Made by a program: the position numbers and the translations under genes. Positions 1 through 7,794 of a stretch of DNA of 33,200 bases are shown in pieces. Under the pieces are notes generated by a model. That model was not told where the DNA came from, ran no database searches, and was given only the letters and a program-made list of their open reading frames with translations. Source of the DNA: a virus; IMG/VR virus record IMGVR_UViG_3300013103_000033, positions 1 through 33,200 of that record; one strand, written 5' to 3'. The first letter of the stretch is position 1; the number at the start of each line of letters is the position of its first letter.

Positions 1-1
1 C

Positions 2-340
2 AGGTGGGCTGAGCTGAATGAGAAGGTGGCGAACGTGTTGGAGCAGTCTCCACTCGCGGACGCTGTCAAGATCGCTGCGCAGCAAGGCCACGCAGACGCT
101 ACTGCCGCCCTGGAAGAACAGCAGAAAGAAGCGTCAGACGCGGAGACGCTCCAAGAAATCGTCAAGCTTGCGGAGTTCGGCAACCAAGAAGCACAAGCCT
201 TCTTGCAGAAGCTGGCTGCTGAGGAGTACGACCGGGGCAAGGAAGCCGCTTTGGAAGAGGTGCACAACACTGCCGCTCAGGAGTTCCTCAAGGGGGCCGC
301 TGAGGTGCAGGTGTTGGTGAACCTAGCGAACCAGCAGTAA
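2..340 (+). CDS. Ala/Glu-rich helical protein, 5' end outside window
   Basis: The frame is open to the window edge, with no stop before the GTG at 26, so the gene probably starts upstream and only its C-terminal 112 residues are seen. The protein is acidic, Ala/Glu/Gln-rich and predicted almost wholly helical. It repeats a short K-hydrophobic-A pattern (EKVANV, VKIAAQ, VKLAEF, QKLAAE) about every 15-35 residues. Its place just upstream of the capsid genes is where scaffold, protease or internal head proteins often lie. I do not recognise the family, so a head-assembly role is inferred from position only. Confidence 0.7.
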   Translation, partial: RWAELNEKVANVLEQSPLADAVKIAAQQGHADATAALEEQQKEASDAETLQEIVKLAEFGNQEAQAFLQKLAAEEYDRGKEAALEEVHNTAAQEFLKGAAEVQVLVNLANQQ

Positions 341-344
341 GGTC

Positions 345-443
345 ATGTACGGACACGACACCATTAAGCTGTACGCTGAGCTTTACAAGATGGCCTATGA
401 GGCCATGGCGCAGCGGTACGGTGTCGAAGGAGAGGCGACATGA
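345..443 (+). CDS. 32-residue small protein
   Basis: A short ORF (MYGHDTIKLYAELYKMAYEA...) starting 4 nt after the preceding stop. Its TGA overlaps the ATG of the next gene in an ATGA junction, which suggests translational coupling. It carries the same YKMA-type K-hydrophobic-A motif as its neighbours. It is too short for standard gene filters, but the tight packing supports it. Function unknown; probably a head-region accessory peptide. Confidence 0.5.
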   Translation: MYGHDTIKLYAELYKMAYEAMAQRYGVEGEAT

Positions 444-670
444 AGCGTCTACCAAACGTCCGTGAGGTGATGACCTCTGTTCGTGCTTCCGTTGCGCAGG
501 TACGTTCGGAAAAAGTTGCCGCAGAAGCTCCTGGAGCGAACCTATCCGTTGACGTCGCCCAGGACTTGATGAAAGTGGCTTCTGAAATTAGGGATGGGAG
601 TTTTGCTCCGGTGACCTATAATGAAGTCATGAAGTTCGCATCGCTGGTGAAAGAGGCTGTGCAAAAATGA
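440..670 (+). CDS. Small helical head-region protein
   Basis: A 76-residue protein, coupled by ATGA overlaps at both ends (start inside the upstream stop, stop inside the downstream start). A strong AAGGAGAGG ribosome-binding sequence lies just before the ATG. It shows three K-hydrophobic-A motifs (SEKVAA, LMKVAS, VMKFAS) and no membrane segment. It belongs to a run of four tiny genes ahead of the decoration and capsid genes. No family recognised; a scaffold or internal-head role is a guess from context. Confidence 0.65.
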   Translation: MKRLPNVREVMTSVRASVAQVRSEKVAAEAPGANLSVDVAQDLMKVASEIRDGSFAPVTYNEVMKFASLVKEAVQK

Positions 671-825
671 CCTCTGCTGAACAACTCAGGAAGCTAGCAC
701 AAGAGTTGCGGGACGCTTCCAAGAAGATGGACGAGGAACGCACGCAGAAGTGCGCGCAGATCCTTGTTGCAGCTCAAGGGTTGAACGAGCTCCGGCGACG
801 CAGAACAGGAGATACAGGCAAATGA
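667..825 (+). CDS. 52-residue helical protein
   Basis: An ORF beginning MTSAEQLRKLAQ, joined to its neighbours by ATGA overlap at the start and a one-base-shifted overlap (ATGATG) at the end. It is charged, predicted as a single long helix with an Arg-rich C-terminus (LRRRRTGD), and carries one LRKLAQ motif. Operon position and coupling support it as real despite its size. Function unknown. Confidence 0.55.
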   Translation: MTSAEQLRKLAQELRDASKKMDEERTQKCAQILVAAQGLNELRRRRTGDTGK

Positions 826-1175
826 TGATCGATTCTGACACACTGCCTAAGATCGCCACGGTCCTCGAAAAGCTCGCCGAGTACATCGAGAACGTTGAAG
901 CTTCAAAGGTCGCCGAGGTCATCAATAAGAAGACCGCTGCGGCTAAGGCTTTGGCGGATAAGTTGAGCACGGCGACGGGTGAGGATATCGACGAGAACGT
1001 CGTGCAAAAGCTCGCTGAGCTCGACCCCGAAGTGGCCGCCATGATCGGAAAGTTCGCTGGTGATGCTACCAGCGTAGATTCCATGGGTGGTCCAGAAGAA
1101 GGTAGAACCGAAAAGACGGCGTCCGCAGGAGATTCAGCTGACGCTCGTTTCATTGGCTGGGTCACTGGACCTTAA
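822..1175 (+). CDS. Helical head-region protein with repeated K-x-A motifs
   Basis: A 117-residue protein starting at the tandem ATG ATG (MMIDSDTL). An upstream extension to 750 exists but would overlap the previous gene fully, and AGGAG precedes the ATG by about 11 nt. Helical, with K-hydrophobic-A motifs at PKIAT, EKLAE, SKVAE, QKLAE and GKFAG. Located two genes before the major capsid gene. No recognised domain; the repeated heptad-like spacing could mediate self-assembly or binding to a common partner, as in a scaffold, but this is inference. Confidence 0.7.
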   Translation: MMIDSDTLPKIATVLEKLAEYIENVEASKVAEVINKKTAAAKALADKLSTATGEDIDENVVQKLAELDPEVAAMIGKFAGDATSVDSMGGPEEGRTEKTASAGDSADARFIGWVTGP

Positions 1176-1187
1176 ACGGAGGATGCG

Positions 1188-1685
1188 ATGAGCAATCTGA
1201 ATTCACTATTCGACATTGTGACCCGGGACCCGCACCCCAATGCGCTTGCGAGTCTCATGGTCATTTTGGACGTCGCTGGCGCTCCCGGTCCGGCCCCTTC
1301 GGGGACGCCGGTCGCTGGGACCATCGGCCCCGGTACCATCGTGATGATGGACGCTGCCGGTGAAGCTGTTCTCGGGGACAGCGGTGCCTGGGCGGCCGCC
1401 ACTCCGATCATGTACATGGTCGCGGTGGATGGCGACATGGACTATGACGGTGCTTTTCTGCATCGGATCACTACTCTCGAGGGTGGTCTGCAGATGAAGA
1501 CCGAACAGTTCGTGGCAGGCGTGTACGTTCCCGGTCAGCCGCTGACGGTTGGCACAGGTCCGACCGCGGGTCAGCTCCTGGGTCTCACCCTCGCCGGTGA
1601 GCCCCTGGTGGCATTCGTGGGTCCAAACGGAGTCAACGCCGACGGCACGCTCGATGTGATCATGCCGCAAAGCAACGGCCGCTAA
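1188..1685 (+). CDS. Putative head decoration protein
   Basis: A 165-residue, Gly/Pro/Val-rich, beta-type protein without charged clusters, preceded by GGAGG. It sits immediately upstream of the capsid gene with a 10-nt gap. Decoration or head-stabilising proteins commonly occupy this slot in tailed phages and have this small, beta-rich composition (repeated GxPVxGTxGPGT-type stretches). I saw no diagnostic motif, so the call rests on position and composition. A minor capsid or vertex protein is the alternative. Confidence 0.55.
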   Translation: MSNLNSLFDIVTRDPHPNALASLMVILDVAGAPGPAPSGTPVAGTIGPGTIVMMDAAGEAVLGDSGAWAAATPIMYMVAVDGDMDYDGAFLHRITTLEGGLQMKTEQFVAGVYVPGQPLTVGTGPTAGQLLGLTLAGEPLVAFVGPNGVNADGTLDVIMPQSNGR

Positions 1686-1695
1686 GGAGGGCGTC

Positions 1696-2607
1696 ATGGA
1701 TTATAACGTTGAAACGCCGGAAGTGACTGCCCAGCTCGTGAATTCCAGCTTCGTGCGGAAGATCGACGAAGGGCGTGTCAAGGAAGCCGCTGAGGAGAGC
1801 ACCGCGTTCATCCGTGAGAAGCTCCGTCAGGAAGCGGCCGTCCGTGAGATCCTCGCCCCGGAGGGTATTTCCGAGGAAGAGATCGACCGTGACGAGGACA
1901 CGGATCAGCCGAAGAAGATCATCGACAAGGAGCCGGACTCGTATGCTACGTTCGTTCAGTTCCAAGGTGTCGGTCCCCGGACTTGGTTCAAGGGTCCGCG
2001 GTATGCGATCTATTTCGGGAAGATCGAATCTCAGCGCTTCACCAAGGTGAAGTGGGAGCTGATGACGTACACCAGCGACATCCGCAAGATCCTGTCGGAC
2101 AACTCGGTCAAGGACATGGCCGACGAGGAAGACAGCAAGTGGAACGAGCTGGTCACCGACATCATCAACGCTAACCCGCTCGAGCAGCGGACCGCTGGTG
2201 CGTTCCAGTCGTCAACGTTCAAGCAGGCTATGCAGAAGATGCTCGGTCGTCGGCGCCCCATTGGCAAGATGCTGATGACGAAGCTGCGCTACATGGACGC
2301 GCTGGATCTTCCAGCGGTGACGGTCGGTGATGATATCGCCAGCCGCCACTTCGACCAGGGCATTGAAGCCACAGAGAGGCTGTGGGGCATCCCGGTGGTG
2401 ACCACCATCAAGAGCGACATTTACGACCCAGACAAGGCGTGGATCTTCGCTCCGCAGAAGCCCAACAACTTCCTGGGGAACTTCTACCTGTTGCAGGATG
2501 CTACCCTGTTCATCAAGCAGGAAGCGGACGTCATCATGTTCTGGAGCTACGAGGCTCTGGGCATCGGCGTTGGTAACCGGCTGTCCATGCAAGAAATCCA
2601 GTTCTAA
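1696..2607 (+). CDS. Major capsid protein (HK97-like fold)
   Basis: A 303-residue protein that would build the icosahedral shell. It has an acidic helical N-terminal arm (about residues 25-65), then a region with mixed secondary structure (FVQFQGVGPRTWF, RRPIGKMLMTKLRY), and a C-terminal segment (IFAPQKPNNFLGNFYLLQDATLF) resembling the A-domain and P-domain beta elements of coat proteins. It ends with the common coat-like pattern of a Gly-rich turn before the last strand. Preceded by AAGGAGG. It follows the decoration candidate and precedes connector-type genes. No prohead cleavage site was identified. The assignment rests on size, composition and gene order. Confidence 0.75.
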   Translation: MDYNVETPEVTAQLVNSSFVRKIDEGRVKEAAEESTAFIREKLRQEAAVREILAPEGISEEEIDRDEDTDQPKKIIDKEPDSYATFVQFQGVGPRTWFKGPRYAIYFGKIESQRFTKVKWELMTYTSDIRKILSDNSVKDMADEEDSKWNELVTDIINANPLEQRTAGAFQSSTFKQAMQKMLGRRRPIGKMLMTKLRYMDALDLPAVTVGDDIASRHFDQGIEATERLWGIPVVTTIKSDIYDPDKAWIFAPQKPNNFLGNFYLLQDATLFIKQEADVIMFWSYEALGIGVGNRLSMQEIQF

Positions 2608-2667
2608 TCGAACTGGATTGCTAGGTAGAGCACTGGGGCTTTCCTGCCCTTCCTGGAGGAGTCAGAC

Positions 2668-3162
2668 ATGAAATACATGAAGTTGACGAACGTGTCTCCA
2701 GCGCGCAAGGCTTATTCAGGTCTGCGTGACGGATCGGGAAGGCCTCTAGTGCTAGATCCCGGTGACATGAAGCCCGTCCATCCGGGCGTCATGAAACACC
2801 GTACCATCGAGGCGGACATCAGGGCAGGAGTCCTTTCGGTTCAGATGCCGGGGGAGGAGGCGCCCAAGCCCGCGCCAACTCCTGCGCCTGCTGACTCTCC
2901 ACCGGCCGATCCTCCCGCGGATACTCCTCCGGCGGACAATGACGACGTTGATAAAGATGACGGGAGCGAGGATGATAACGCGGAGCTCCGCGAGCTCTTC
3001 CTCAGCGCTCCTGGTATCACTGAGAAGAATGTCAACGCCGTCCTAGACGCCTACACAAACCTCCAAGAACTGGCCGACGCCAGCGAGGAAGACCTCGTTG
3101 CTGCTGGTGTGACCAAGTCTTTCGCAGGGCGTGTTGTAGAGTGGGCCATCGAGAACCTCTAG
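2668..3162 (+). CDS. Virion protein with Pro-rich linker and helix-hairpin-helix-like C-terminus
   Basis: A 164-residue protein in three parts. An N-terminal basic beta region (residues 1-60) is followed by a Pro/Asp-rich linker (about 64-110, repeated PPADTPPAD-type units) and a compact helical C-terminus (about 110-164). The C-terminus contains APGITEKNVNAVLDAYTNLQELADASEEDLVAAGV, which resembles a helix-hairpin-helix unit. GGAGG precedes the ATG. Proteins of this build are often encoded just after the capsid gene in phages, as head-completion or accessory proteins. DNA binding by the C-terminal domain is possible but unproven. Confidence 0.6.
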   Translation: MKYMKLTNVSPARKAYSGLRDGSGRPLVLDPGDMKPVHPGVMKHRTIEADIRAGVLSVQMPGEEAPKPAPTPAPADSPPADPPADTPPADNDDVDKDDGSEDDNAELRELFLSAPGITEKNVNAVLDAYTNLQELADASEEDLVAAGVTKSFAGRVVEWAIENL

Positions 3163-3179
3163 GCTACCTCAAATCCTTG

Positions 3180-3208
3180 TTGTGACTACCCGACTGTCGT
3201 CGTATCCT
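3180..3208 (+). promoter_or_regulatory. Sigma70-type promoter for a leaderless transcript
   Basis: TTGTGA at 3180-3185, a 17-nt spacer, and TATCCT at 3203-3208. The ATG at 3215 begins 7 nt after the -10 box, where transcription would be expected to start, so the mRNA would have little or no leader. There is no Shine-Dalgarno sequence before that ATG. Confidence 0.55.
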
Positions 3209-3214
3209 TTCTAT

Positions 3215-3493
3215 ATGACGACGAAAGTCGACCATAACTATCCGTCTCCTGGAGACTTGGTAATTGTAGACGCTGATACGTCTAATCCGATTCAGTACGC
3301 CATCATTCGGGTCTACAATGCAGCTTCCTACCCCCCCAGCTCATTAATTCGAGAAACCTGGGTCGGAGAGACCCAAACCGACGTCAACGGTGAATGGCTC
3401 GACCCCATTTTTTTGGATGACGGCCTGAATTGGGTAGTTCAAGTAAGTAAGAGACTCACGTACAGCACTCAGATTGTGGAGATCTCCACATGA
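3215..3493 (+). CDS. Small beta-sandwich-type virion protein, first tandem copy
   Basis: A 92-residue protein starting at ATG 3215. The longer GTG start at 3182 is rejected because the downstream paralogue begins at the equivalent MT-x-x-V-x-H-x-YP position and because a -10 box lies just upstream. It shares the pattern VxHxYPxxGDLxxV...W-x-x-ET-x-T-D-x-x-G-x-W with the next gene (3490), so the two are tandem duplicates. The DxxGxW signature resembles carboxypeptidase-regulatory-like or Ig-like beta domains found on phage surfaces. Possible head fibre or decoration domain. Its stop overlaps the next start (ATGA). Confidence 0.65.
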   Translation: MTTKVDHNYPSPGDLVIVDADTSNPIQYAIIRVYNAASYPPSSLIRETWVGETQTDVNGEWLDPIFLDDGLNWVVQVSKRLTYSTQIVEIST

Positions 3494-3759
3494 CTGTACA
3501 CGTGAATCACGACTATCCCCACGAAGGGGATTTACAGGTTGTTTCTGAAAACGGAGAACCTTTGGAAGGAGTGACTATACGAATTTTTGAGCTCGAGAAA
3601 TTCCTGGCGGGGGAGACTAGCAGTTGGGTGGCAGAGACTGTTACCGACGCAGATGGTAATTGGGTTGATACCATCGATTTGGAAGACGCTAGGTCTTGGG
3701 CAGTACACTTTCAGAAGCTCGACATTGTCGGTCCTGAACATCGAGAAATAATGACATGA
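3490..3759 (+). CDS. Small beta-sandwich-type virion protein, second tandem copy
   Basis: An 89-residue paralogue of the preceding gene, aligning over its full length: HDYPHEGDLQVV against HNYPSPGDLVIV, then TVTDADGNWVDTIDLED against TQTDVNGEWLDPIFLDD. It overlaps the upstream stop by ATGA, so expression is probably coupled. The conserved T-D-x-x-G-x-W strand-turn is typical of regulatory-like beta domains that bind surfaces or other proteins. The pair may form a heteromeric decoration or have diverged after duplication. Function unknown. Confidence 0.65.
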   Translation: MTVHVNHDYPHEGDLQVVSENGEPLEGVTIRIFELEKFLAGETSSWVAETVTDADGNWVDTIDLEDARSWAVHFQKLDIVGPEHREIMT

Positions 3760-3775
3760 TTCCCGAGGTAATACG

Positions 3776-4408
3776 ATGGGCGACCCTATGGACAGTCGGC
3801 CTCCAAAAACGCCGCGCAGCACATTTAGTAGTAGTCCCAATGGTGGAGTATCCCTGAAATGGATCGAAAGAGAGCTCAGTCGTCTGGACAGCGGAAAAGT
3901 AGACAAAGCACACTACAAGCCCGAACTGTCGAATTTAAAAGAGAAGCTTAGTACTTTTGAAAAACAAATTTCAGAAGTAAAGCGAGAAATTGAAGATGAC
4001 CTCCAAAAGCTCCAGACCCTCCTTGGCGATGACGTCTCGGATGCGCAGGCCGCGGCTATCAGCGCGGAATCCAAGGCGGGGCAACAAGAAGAAAGGGTCG
4101 AACTCGTGGAAAAAACCGTGAATTTTTGGGGAACCTGGTTTTTACGTGGTCTCGTAGGTATGATTCTTCTTTTGATTACGGCTGGTGGAGGCTGGGTTTA
4201 TTCTCACGTTAGGCTAGAAGAAACAGCTAAGAATTCTAGCAAGGCCGTTGAAAACCTACGTGTCGAAGTTGTTCAAGTGAAGCGAGCGCAACAAGAACAG
4301 CGGGATACCCTGACTCGAATGGAATCTCGGACCTTCGATGAAGAGGAAGAAGTGGAAAAGGCGTTGCGGCGAGTCCTTATTGACGTATTGGACAAGAAAA
4401 AAGAATAG
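3776..4408 (+). CDS. Coiled-coil membrane protein
   Basis: A 210-residue protein. It has a Ser/Pro-rich N-terminus (1-25), a long coiled coil (about 45-112; LKEKLSTFEKQISEVKREIEDDLQKLQ), one membrane segment (about 121-143; FLRGLVGMILLLITAGGGWVY) and a second coiled coil (about 145-205) ending in a basic tail. GAGGT precedes the ATG. The arrangement resembles phage membrane-anchored coiled-coil proteins and some large holin-like or spanin-like proteins, but it lies inside the structural operon rather than beside an endolysin. Role unknown. Confidence 0.65.
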   Translation: MGDPMDSRPPKTPRSTFSSSPNGGVSLKWIERELSRLDSGKVDKAHYKPELSNLKEKLSTFEKQISEVKREIEDDLQKLQTLLGDDVSDAQAAAISAESKAGQQEERVELVEKTVNFWGTWFLRGLVGMILLLITAGGGWVYSHVRLEETAKNSSKAVENLRVEVVQVKRAQQEQRDTLTRMESRTFDEEEEVEKALRRVLIDVLDKKKE

Positions 4409-4411
4409 CTT

Positions 4412-4422
4412 TGAGCTATAAT
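4412..4422 (+). promoter_or_regulatory. -10 box with TGAGC upstream element
   Basis: TGAGC followed directly by TATAAT (4417-4422), 24 nt before the ATG of the gene at 4447, which also has AAGGAGG. The TG-N3-TATAAT arrangement recurs at 19432, 28900 and 30296. A TTGGAC lies 23 nt upstream, too far for a standard -35. Confidence 0.45.
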
Positions 4423-4446
4423 TGAGGCGCTCAAGGAGGACATGAT

Positions 4447-5247
4447 ATGACAGCCATCCCGCTAAGAACCATTGATTCGAAAACCATTGTAGGAAATAAC
4501 TTGGTGGGTGTGCGCCAGCGGGTGATTCGGACGGGCCAGTTCAATGGTGTTGCGCCGGTAGTGACGGGTCCTCCGCAAATTGATCCTCTCGATGGCGCGA
4601 TGTTCGCTTCGGACTTGTACATGTATGCTGACGTCCAACCCGAATGTCTGGTGGGGAATCTTGCTGACGTTAATGGACAAGTGTTGTTTAAGGCAATAGA
4701 CCAAACGGTAGACGCCAAGCTTGTCACCATTTCTTTAATTCCGGGTACTGCATTGAGTGTAGATATCGTAGGTAGACTAATTGTGATCACATTTGTCAAT
4801 GGTGTTACGACGTATGCTGCTCTCCTTGTTGCTTTGGCTGCTCACCCAGACTTGCCGACCTACTTTGACATGGCGCTTCCTGGGACTGGAGCGTCTAATG
4901 TGATCGCACAGGATGCCCTCACCTTTGTGGAGCCCCCTCTCGTACAGGCCGTGCAAAACGACGGGGGAATTTTCATGTTTACCCCCGGCCCCAGGGCAAT
5001 TTCCTTGCATTCTATTTCGCTGGTATGTGGTGCCGGATCCATAGTCGATGCCTTTATCCGAGATAAGGGTGGCGCCAACCCCCGGCAAATTCTCACGGGT
5101 GTAGCAGGAGCCGCGAACGATCATACTGTAGATATTCCACTTTTGTCGTCTGAGGAAATCATGATACAGGAAACAGTATCCGGTGTGCCGGGAGTTGGAA
5201 TTGATAAGTATGTGACACTTTACCTCGTAAAAGACCAGGTACTCTAG
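4447..5247 (+). CDS. Virion structural protein, unknown
   Basis: A 266-residue protein rich in Val, Ile, Gly and Ala and predicted mostly beta, with no membrane segment or catalytic motif. AAGGAGG stands 7 nt before the ATG, and a -10 box lies just upstream. The stop is directly followed by the ATG of the next gene without a spacer. Its place between capsid and neck genes suggests a head-fibre, decoration or vertex protein. The C-terminal half (about residues 165-266; FMFTPGPRAISLHSISLVCGAG) reads like a jelly-roll or receptor-type beta domain. No family recognised. Confidence 0.6.
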   Translation: MTAIPLRTIDSKTIVGNNLVGVRQRVIRTGQFNGVAPVVTGPPQIDPLDGAMFASDLYMYADVQPECLVGNLADVNGQVLFKAIDQTVDAKLVTISLIPGTALSVDIVGRLIVITFVNGVTTYAALLVALAAHPDLPTYFDMALPGTGASNVIAQDALTFVEPPLVQAVQNDGGIFMFTPGPRAISLHSISLVCGAGSIVDAFIRDKGGANPRQILTGVAGAANDHTVDIPLLSSEEIMIQETVSGVPGVGIDKYVTLYLVKDQVL

Positions 5248-5751
5248 ATGGCGGTCACCCTCAACCAGAACGCGGCTCCCCTCACTATGGATGTCATTCG
5301 GATGTTCTTGAGGGATCAGCCCGACAAGAATCCGCTTCTGGAAGACGTGGAGTGGGATGAGAAGGAGATCAACAACGCTATTGATCTGGCAGTTTCCAAG
5401 TATAACGTGATGACACCTATCACAAATACCTTTCCGGAGCAGATGAATGCTTGGATGCTTTTGACAGGTGTCTGTTGTATCCTGTTCCGGTCGGAAGGTG
5501 CGAGGCAATTGCGAAATCAAGTTCAAGCACAAGACGGTGGAATTGCTCCGGTTGGCTTGGACGAAAAAGAGTCCCTCTACATGCGCTGGGCTGATTGGTT
5601 CTGTGCCGAGTTTGAGAAAATTGCTCGAGCGGTCAAGACTCAAGCCAACATGGAAGGTGGTTGGGGCGGCTTGACTAGTGGCGGAGGTGGCGCATACGGT
5701 GGGATGTCTTCCGGCTACCGTTGGGTTGGTCGCTGGTATCGAAAAATCTAA
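5248..5751 (+). CDS. Putative head-tail connector/head-completion protein
   Basis: A 167-residue protein whose helical core has features common in head-tail adaptor proteins: an N-terminal TMDVIRMFLRDQP region, an acidic DVEWDEKEINNAIDLAVSKYN helix, and a central hydrophobic helix (MLLTGVCCILFRSEG). It ends in a Gly-rich tail (about 137-155; GGWGGLTSGGGGAYGG). Adaptors with an early motif of the kind LxDxxxxxNxxL-E-D-xxxxDxEI typically dock under the portal. Translation starts on the base after the upstream stop. The connector role is inferred from helical layout and position. Confidence 0.55.
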   Translation: MAVTLNQNAAPLTMDVIRMFLRDQPDKNPLLEDVEWDEKEINNAIDLAVSKYNVMTPITNTFPEQMNAWMLLTGVCCILFRSEGARQLRNQVQAQDGGIAPVGLDEKESLYMRWADWFCAEFEKIARAVKTQANMEGGWGGLTSGGGGAYGGMSSGYRWVGRWYRKI

Positions 5752-5762
5752 AGGAGACGCAG

Positions 5763-6122
5763 ATGGATCCAACTCTACGACAAAAAGTGGCCCAGTTTTT
5801 GAAAAGCGAGGGCGTTTTCGAAAAGAGCGCGGCTAGAATGCCTCCGGTGGGGGACGTTCTACGCGGTGCGGGGTTCAAGTTGAAGGCACTCGCACGAGCG
5901 CATCGCGGGAAGTTGGGTCTCATCGGCGGAGCCGGAGCCGTTGGCGGCTTGGCAACTTCGATGGGTAAGGGTGAGCAGAAGGCGCAACAAGACGCAGCCG
6001 AGCTCAACCAACTGATTGAGGCGTACCCGGAGCTGTTGTATGAGACTCCGCATACCCCCTATCAGCCAGAAGGTGAACCCGCATACTATCAAACAGGGAT
6101 GGGGGGTTACCCTCAGTACTAA
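5763..6122 (+). CDS. Small Gly/Ala-rich virion-region protein
   Basis: A 119-residue protein. The start at 5763 is supported by AAGGAGACG; an upstream in-frame start would overlap the previous gene. It has an N-terminal RQKVAQFLKSEGVFEKSAAR motif, a Gly/Ala-rich hydrophobic stretch (about 54-67; LGLIGGAGAVGGLATSMG) that could be a short membrane or glycine-zipper helix, and a Tyr/Pro-rich C-terminus. The same design recurs in the genes at 10681, 19452, 20086 and 28935. Such proteins may be packaged internal virion proteins or membrane-active; unproven. Confidence 0.6.
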   Translation: MDPTLRQKVAQFLKSEGVFEKSAARMPPVGDVLRGAGFKLKALARAHRGKLGLIGGAGAVGGLATSMGKGEQKAQQDAAELNQLIEAYPELLYETPHTPYQPEGEPAYYQTGMGGYPQY

Positions 6123-6125
6123 GTG

Positions 6126-7013
6126 ATGAAGGGTACACCTTACTCACAGACTTATGCTAAGCAAAAAACTCCTCCGCTACCGACCAAGTTCAGTGTTGAG
6201 GTAACTCGTACGGTTGCGTCCTTTCCTCGTCGAGTTTTTATACAGTGGGCTCTCCGGAAACCTCCCGCAGGGGATGGCTTTTTATTTGACGTGTACCGTT
6301 CTGGCTCTCCTGAGGGAGAGTGGGAAGAGTTGGTCACTGACCTGGCCGACGTGTACCTTTACGTAGATGGGCATTTCGATGAGCCCATTGTGGCAGGTGG
6401 TGAGCGTCGCGACCTCAATCTGTTCTCTTTGCACCGCACGATCTACTACAAGGTCGTGTGTAGATTTGGTTCTCAAACGGCTGAGACGGTGGCGCAACTC
6501 GAAGCAGGACTTGACCGCCGACGAAAAGGAATCCATCGAAAGCTTGTCCGTGATGCCGCCAAAGCATTGAAGCTGGTAGTGGGAACGGAAGTCGCTATTT
6601 TAAAGAAACGCCGGTGGGGGGCTAAATGTGAACACTGTGTTTCGAAGGGTACTGCTCAAGTAGTTCGAGCACACTGCAAATACTGCTGGGGAACCGGGTT
6701 CTTGGGGGGCTATTGGGAACCTGTTTACGGATATGCTCAACGTCAACGCTCGCCTATCCAGACGCAAGTAGCCCCTGAAGGTCATCTGGACCTAAATCGA
6801 GTGCAGGTCATCATGCTTAACTTTCCGCAAGTAGAACCAGGTGACGTCTTAGCATTCATGCGTGACGACAAGCGTTACAAAGTTGAAATAGTTAACCCAA
6901 CACAAATTCACTCTGTGGATGTACATCAAGAACTTCAAGTGTCTGAGCTTGCGCGGTCCGCAGTAGAGTACGGCCCCGAGATCGACGCTTGGCACGACCC
7001 AAAATGGTATTGA
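6126..7013 (+). CDS. Virion protein with CxxC...CxxC zinc knuckle
   Basis: A 295-residue protein. GTG at 6123 directly before the ATG is an alternative start. The N-terminal 120 residues look like a fibronectin-III-type beta domain (VRRVFIQWALRKP...FLFDVYRSGSPEG-EW). Next comes a basic helical linker and a four-cysteine knuckle (C168, C171, C184, C187; CEHC and CKYC followed by WGTGFLGGYW), reminiscent of DnaJ-like zinc repeats. The C-terminus is beta-rich. Phage neck or tail-attachment proteins with a similar zinc knuckle and G-T-G-F motif exist, so a neck or baseplate-linker role is plausible. Confidence 0.6.
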   Translation: MKGTPYSQTYAKQKTPPLPTKFSVEVTRTVASFPRRVFIQWALRKPPAGDGFLFDVYRSGSPEGEWEELVTDLADVYLYVDGHFDEPIVAGGERRDLNLFSLHRTIYYKVVCRFGSQTAETVAQLEAGLDRRRKGIHRKLVRDAAKALKLVVGTEVAILKKRRWGAKCEHCVSKGTAQVVRAHCKYCWGTGFLGGYWEPVYGYAQRQRSPIQTQVAPEGHLDLNRVQVIMLNFPQVEPGDVLAFMRDDKRYKVEIVNPTQIHSVDVHQELQVSELARSAVEYGPEIDAWHDPKWY

Positions 7014-7014
7014 T

Positions 7015-7743
7015 ATGGGTGGAATAGTACGCACAGAACCCCCCAACCTCCCACGCCTGGAGGGAGAACACCAAGACATCATGCCGGGGACACCCTTAGC
7101 GGTGGTCGGCTGTTGGCTTGCTGCGTTACGTTATCGTTTTAACGATAACCCTGGTGAGCCCCTCCCGTGGGTGTGGGATCCGGATTTGCGCCCGGACGAT
7201 GACGAAGATGGACAACCTCGAAGCGAAGAGGGGGTCCCGCGAAAGCTGTTAATTGAGGCAGCATTCAACATTGAAAAAGAGATTCGAAACTACCGTCCGG
7301 CTATTTACGTTGATCGAGGCGCTATCGTACCCATGAAGCACCACGTAGATAACTTTGTGGGAAAGCATATCCCGACAGGGCTCAAAGCGCATCACGCGAT
7401 GGCTAACATGCCCATGTCTTTTTTAGTTGAGTCAGAATCCGCCGGAGAGTGCTGTCTTATTGCAGACACCGCTTGGTTTTTTGTCCTTGCTACGCGGGAC
7501 CTTTTTAGAAAGGATTTTGGGTTCCACGAAATTTCTAACCCTGTGATGGGCCCAACACAATCACAGACAGCCCACGATAAAACAGTGTGGCAGACAACAG
7601 TAGAGTTCAACGTCCAGTTTGATCTACGCTGGACTACGCGTCCAATTGCTCCGTTCCTGCGGGAAATCAATCTCCGATTGCGGGATGCTGCTAACCCGCA
7701 GCTGGTCTATCATGAAATTGCACTACGCGATTCGGATACTTGA
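7015..7743 (+). CDS. Putative neck/tail-completion protein
   Basis: A 242-residue protein starting one base after the previous stop. It has an acidic insert (about 58-75; RPDDDEDGQPRSEEG) and a core containing VDRGAIVPMKHHVDNFVGKH and a long amphipathic strand region. It lies between the zinc-knuckle protein and the tail sheath, which is where tail-terminator or sheath-stabiliser proteins are usually encoded in contractile phages. No sequence family recognised. The 20-nt near-palindrome at 7130-7149 lies inside this gene. Confidence 0.55.
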   Translation: MGGIVRTEPPNLPRLEGEHQDIMPGTPLAVVGCWLAALRYRFNDNPGEPLPWVWDPDLRPDDDEDGQPRSEEGVPRKLLIEAAFNIEKEIRNYRPAIYVDRGAIVPMKHHVDNFVGKHIPTGLKAHHAMANMPMSFLVESESAGECCLIADTAWFFVLATRDLFRKDFGFHEISNPVMGPTQSQTAHDKTVWQTTVEFNVQFDLRWTTRPIAPFLREINLRLRDAANPQLVYHEIALRDSDT

Positions 7744-7752
7744 CCGTATAAT
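7742..7752 (+). promoter_or_regulatory. -10 box upstream of the sheath gene
   Basis: TGACCG followed by TATAAT (7747-7752) starts at the stop codon of the preceding gene and 43 nt before the sheath ATG, which has its own GGAGGAG ribosome-binding site. This would give the sheath gene a promoter of its own, consistent with the high copy number needed. No good -35 at standard spacing. Confidence 0.45.
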
Positions 7753-7794
7753 TGGGCGAGCAGATAAGACGCGACAAGACGTGGAGGAGACCCC

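Noticed and set aside
3756-3857. 33-codon frame (MIPEVIRW...) overlapping the coiled-coil membrane gene
   Set aside because: No conserved feature; the frame at 3776 has a better ribosome-binding site and clear domain structure.
4777-5772. 331-codon minus-strand open frame
   Set aside because: It is antisense to two well-supported plus-strand genes with ribosome-binding sites and no spacing; composition is shadow-like.
7130-7149. GTTATCGTT-TT-AACGATAAC inverted repeat
   Set aside because: It lies inside a coding sequence without a nearby promoter, and a single 9-bp repeat can arise by chance; kept only as a possible operator.
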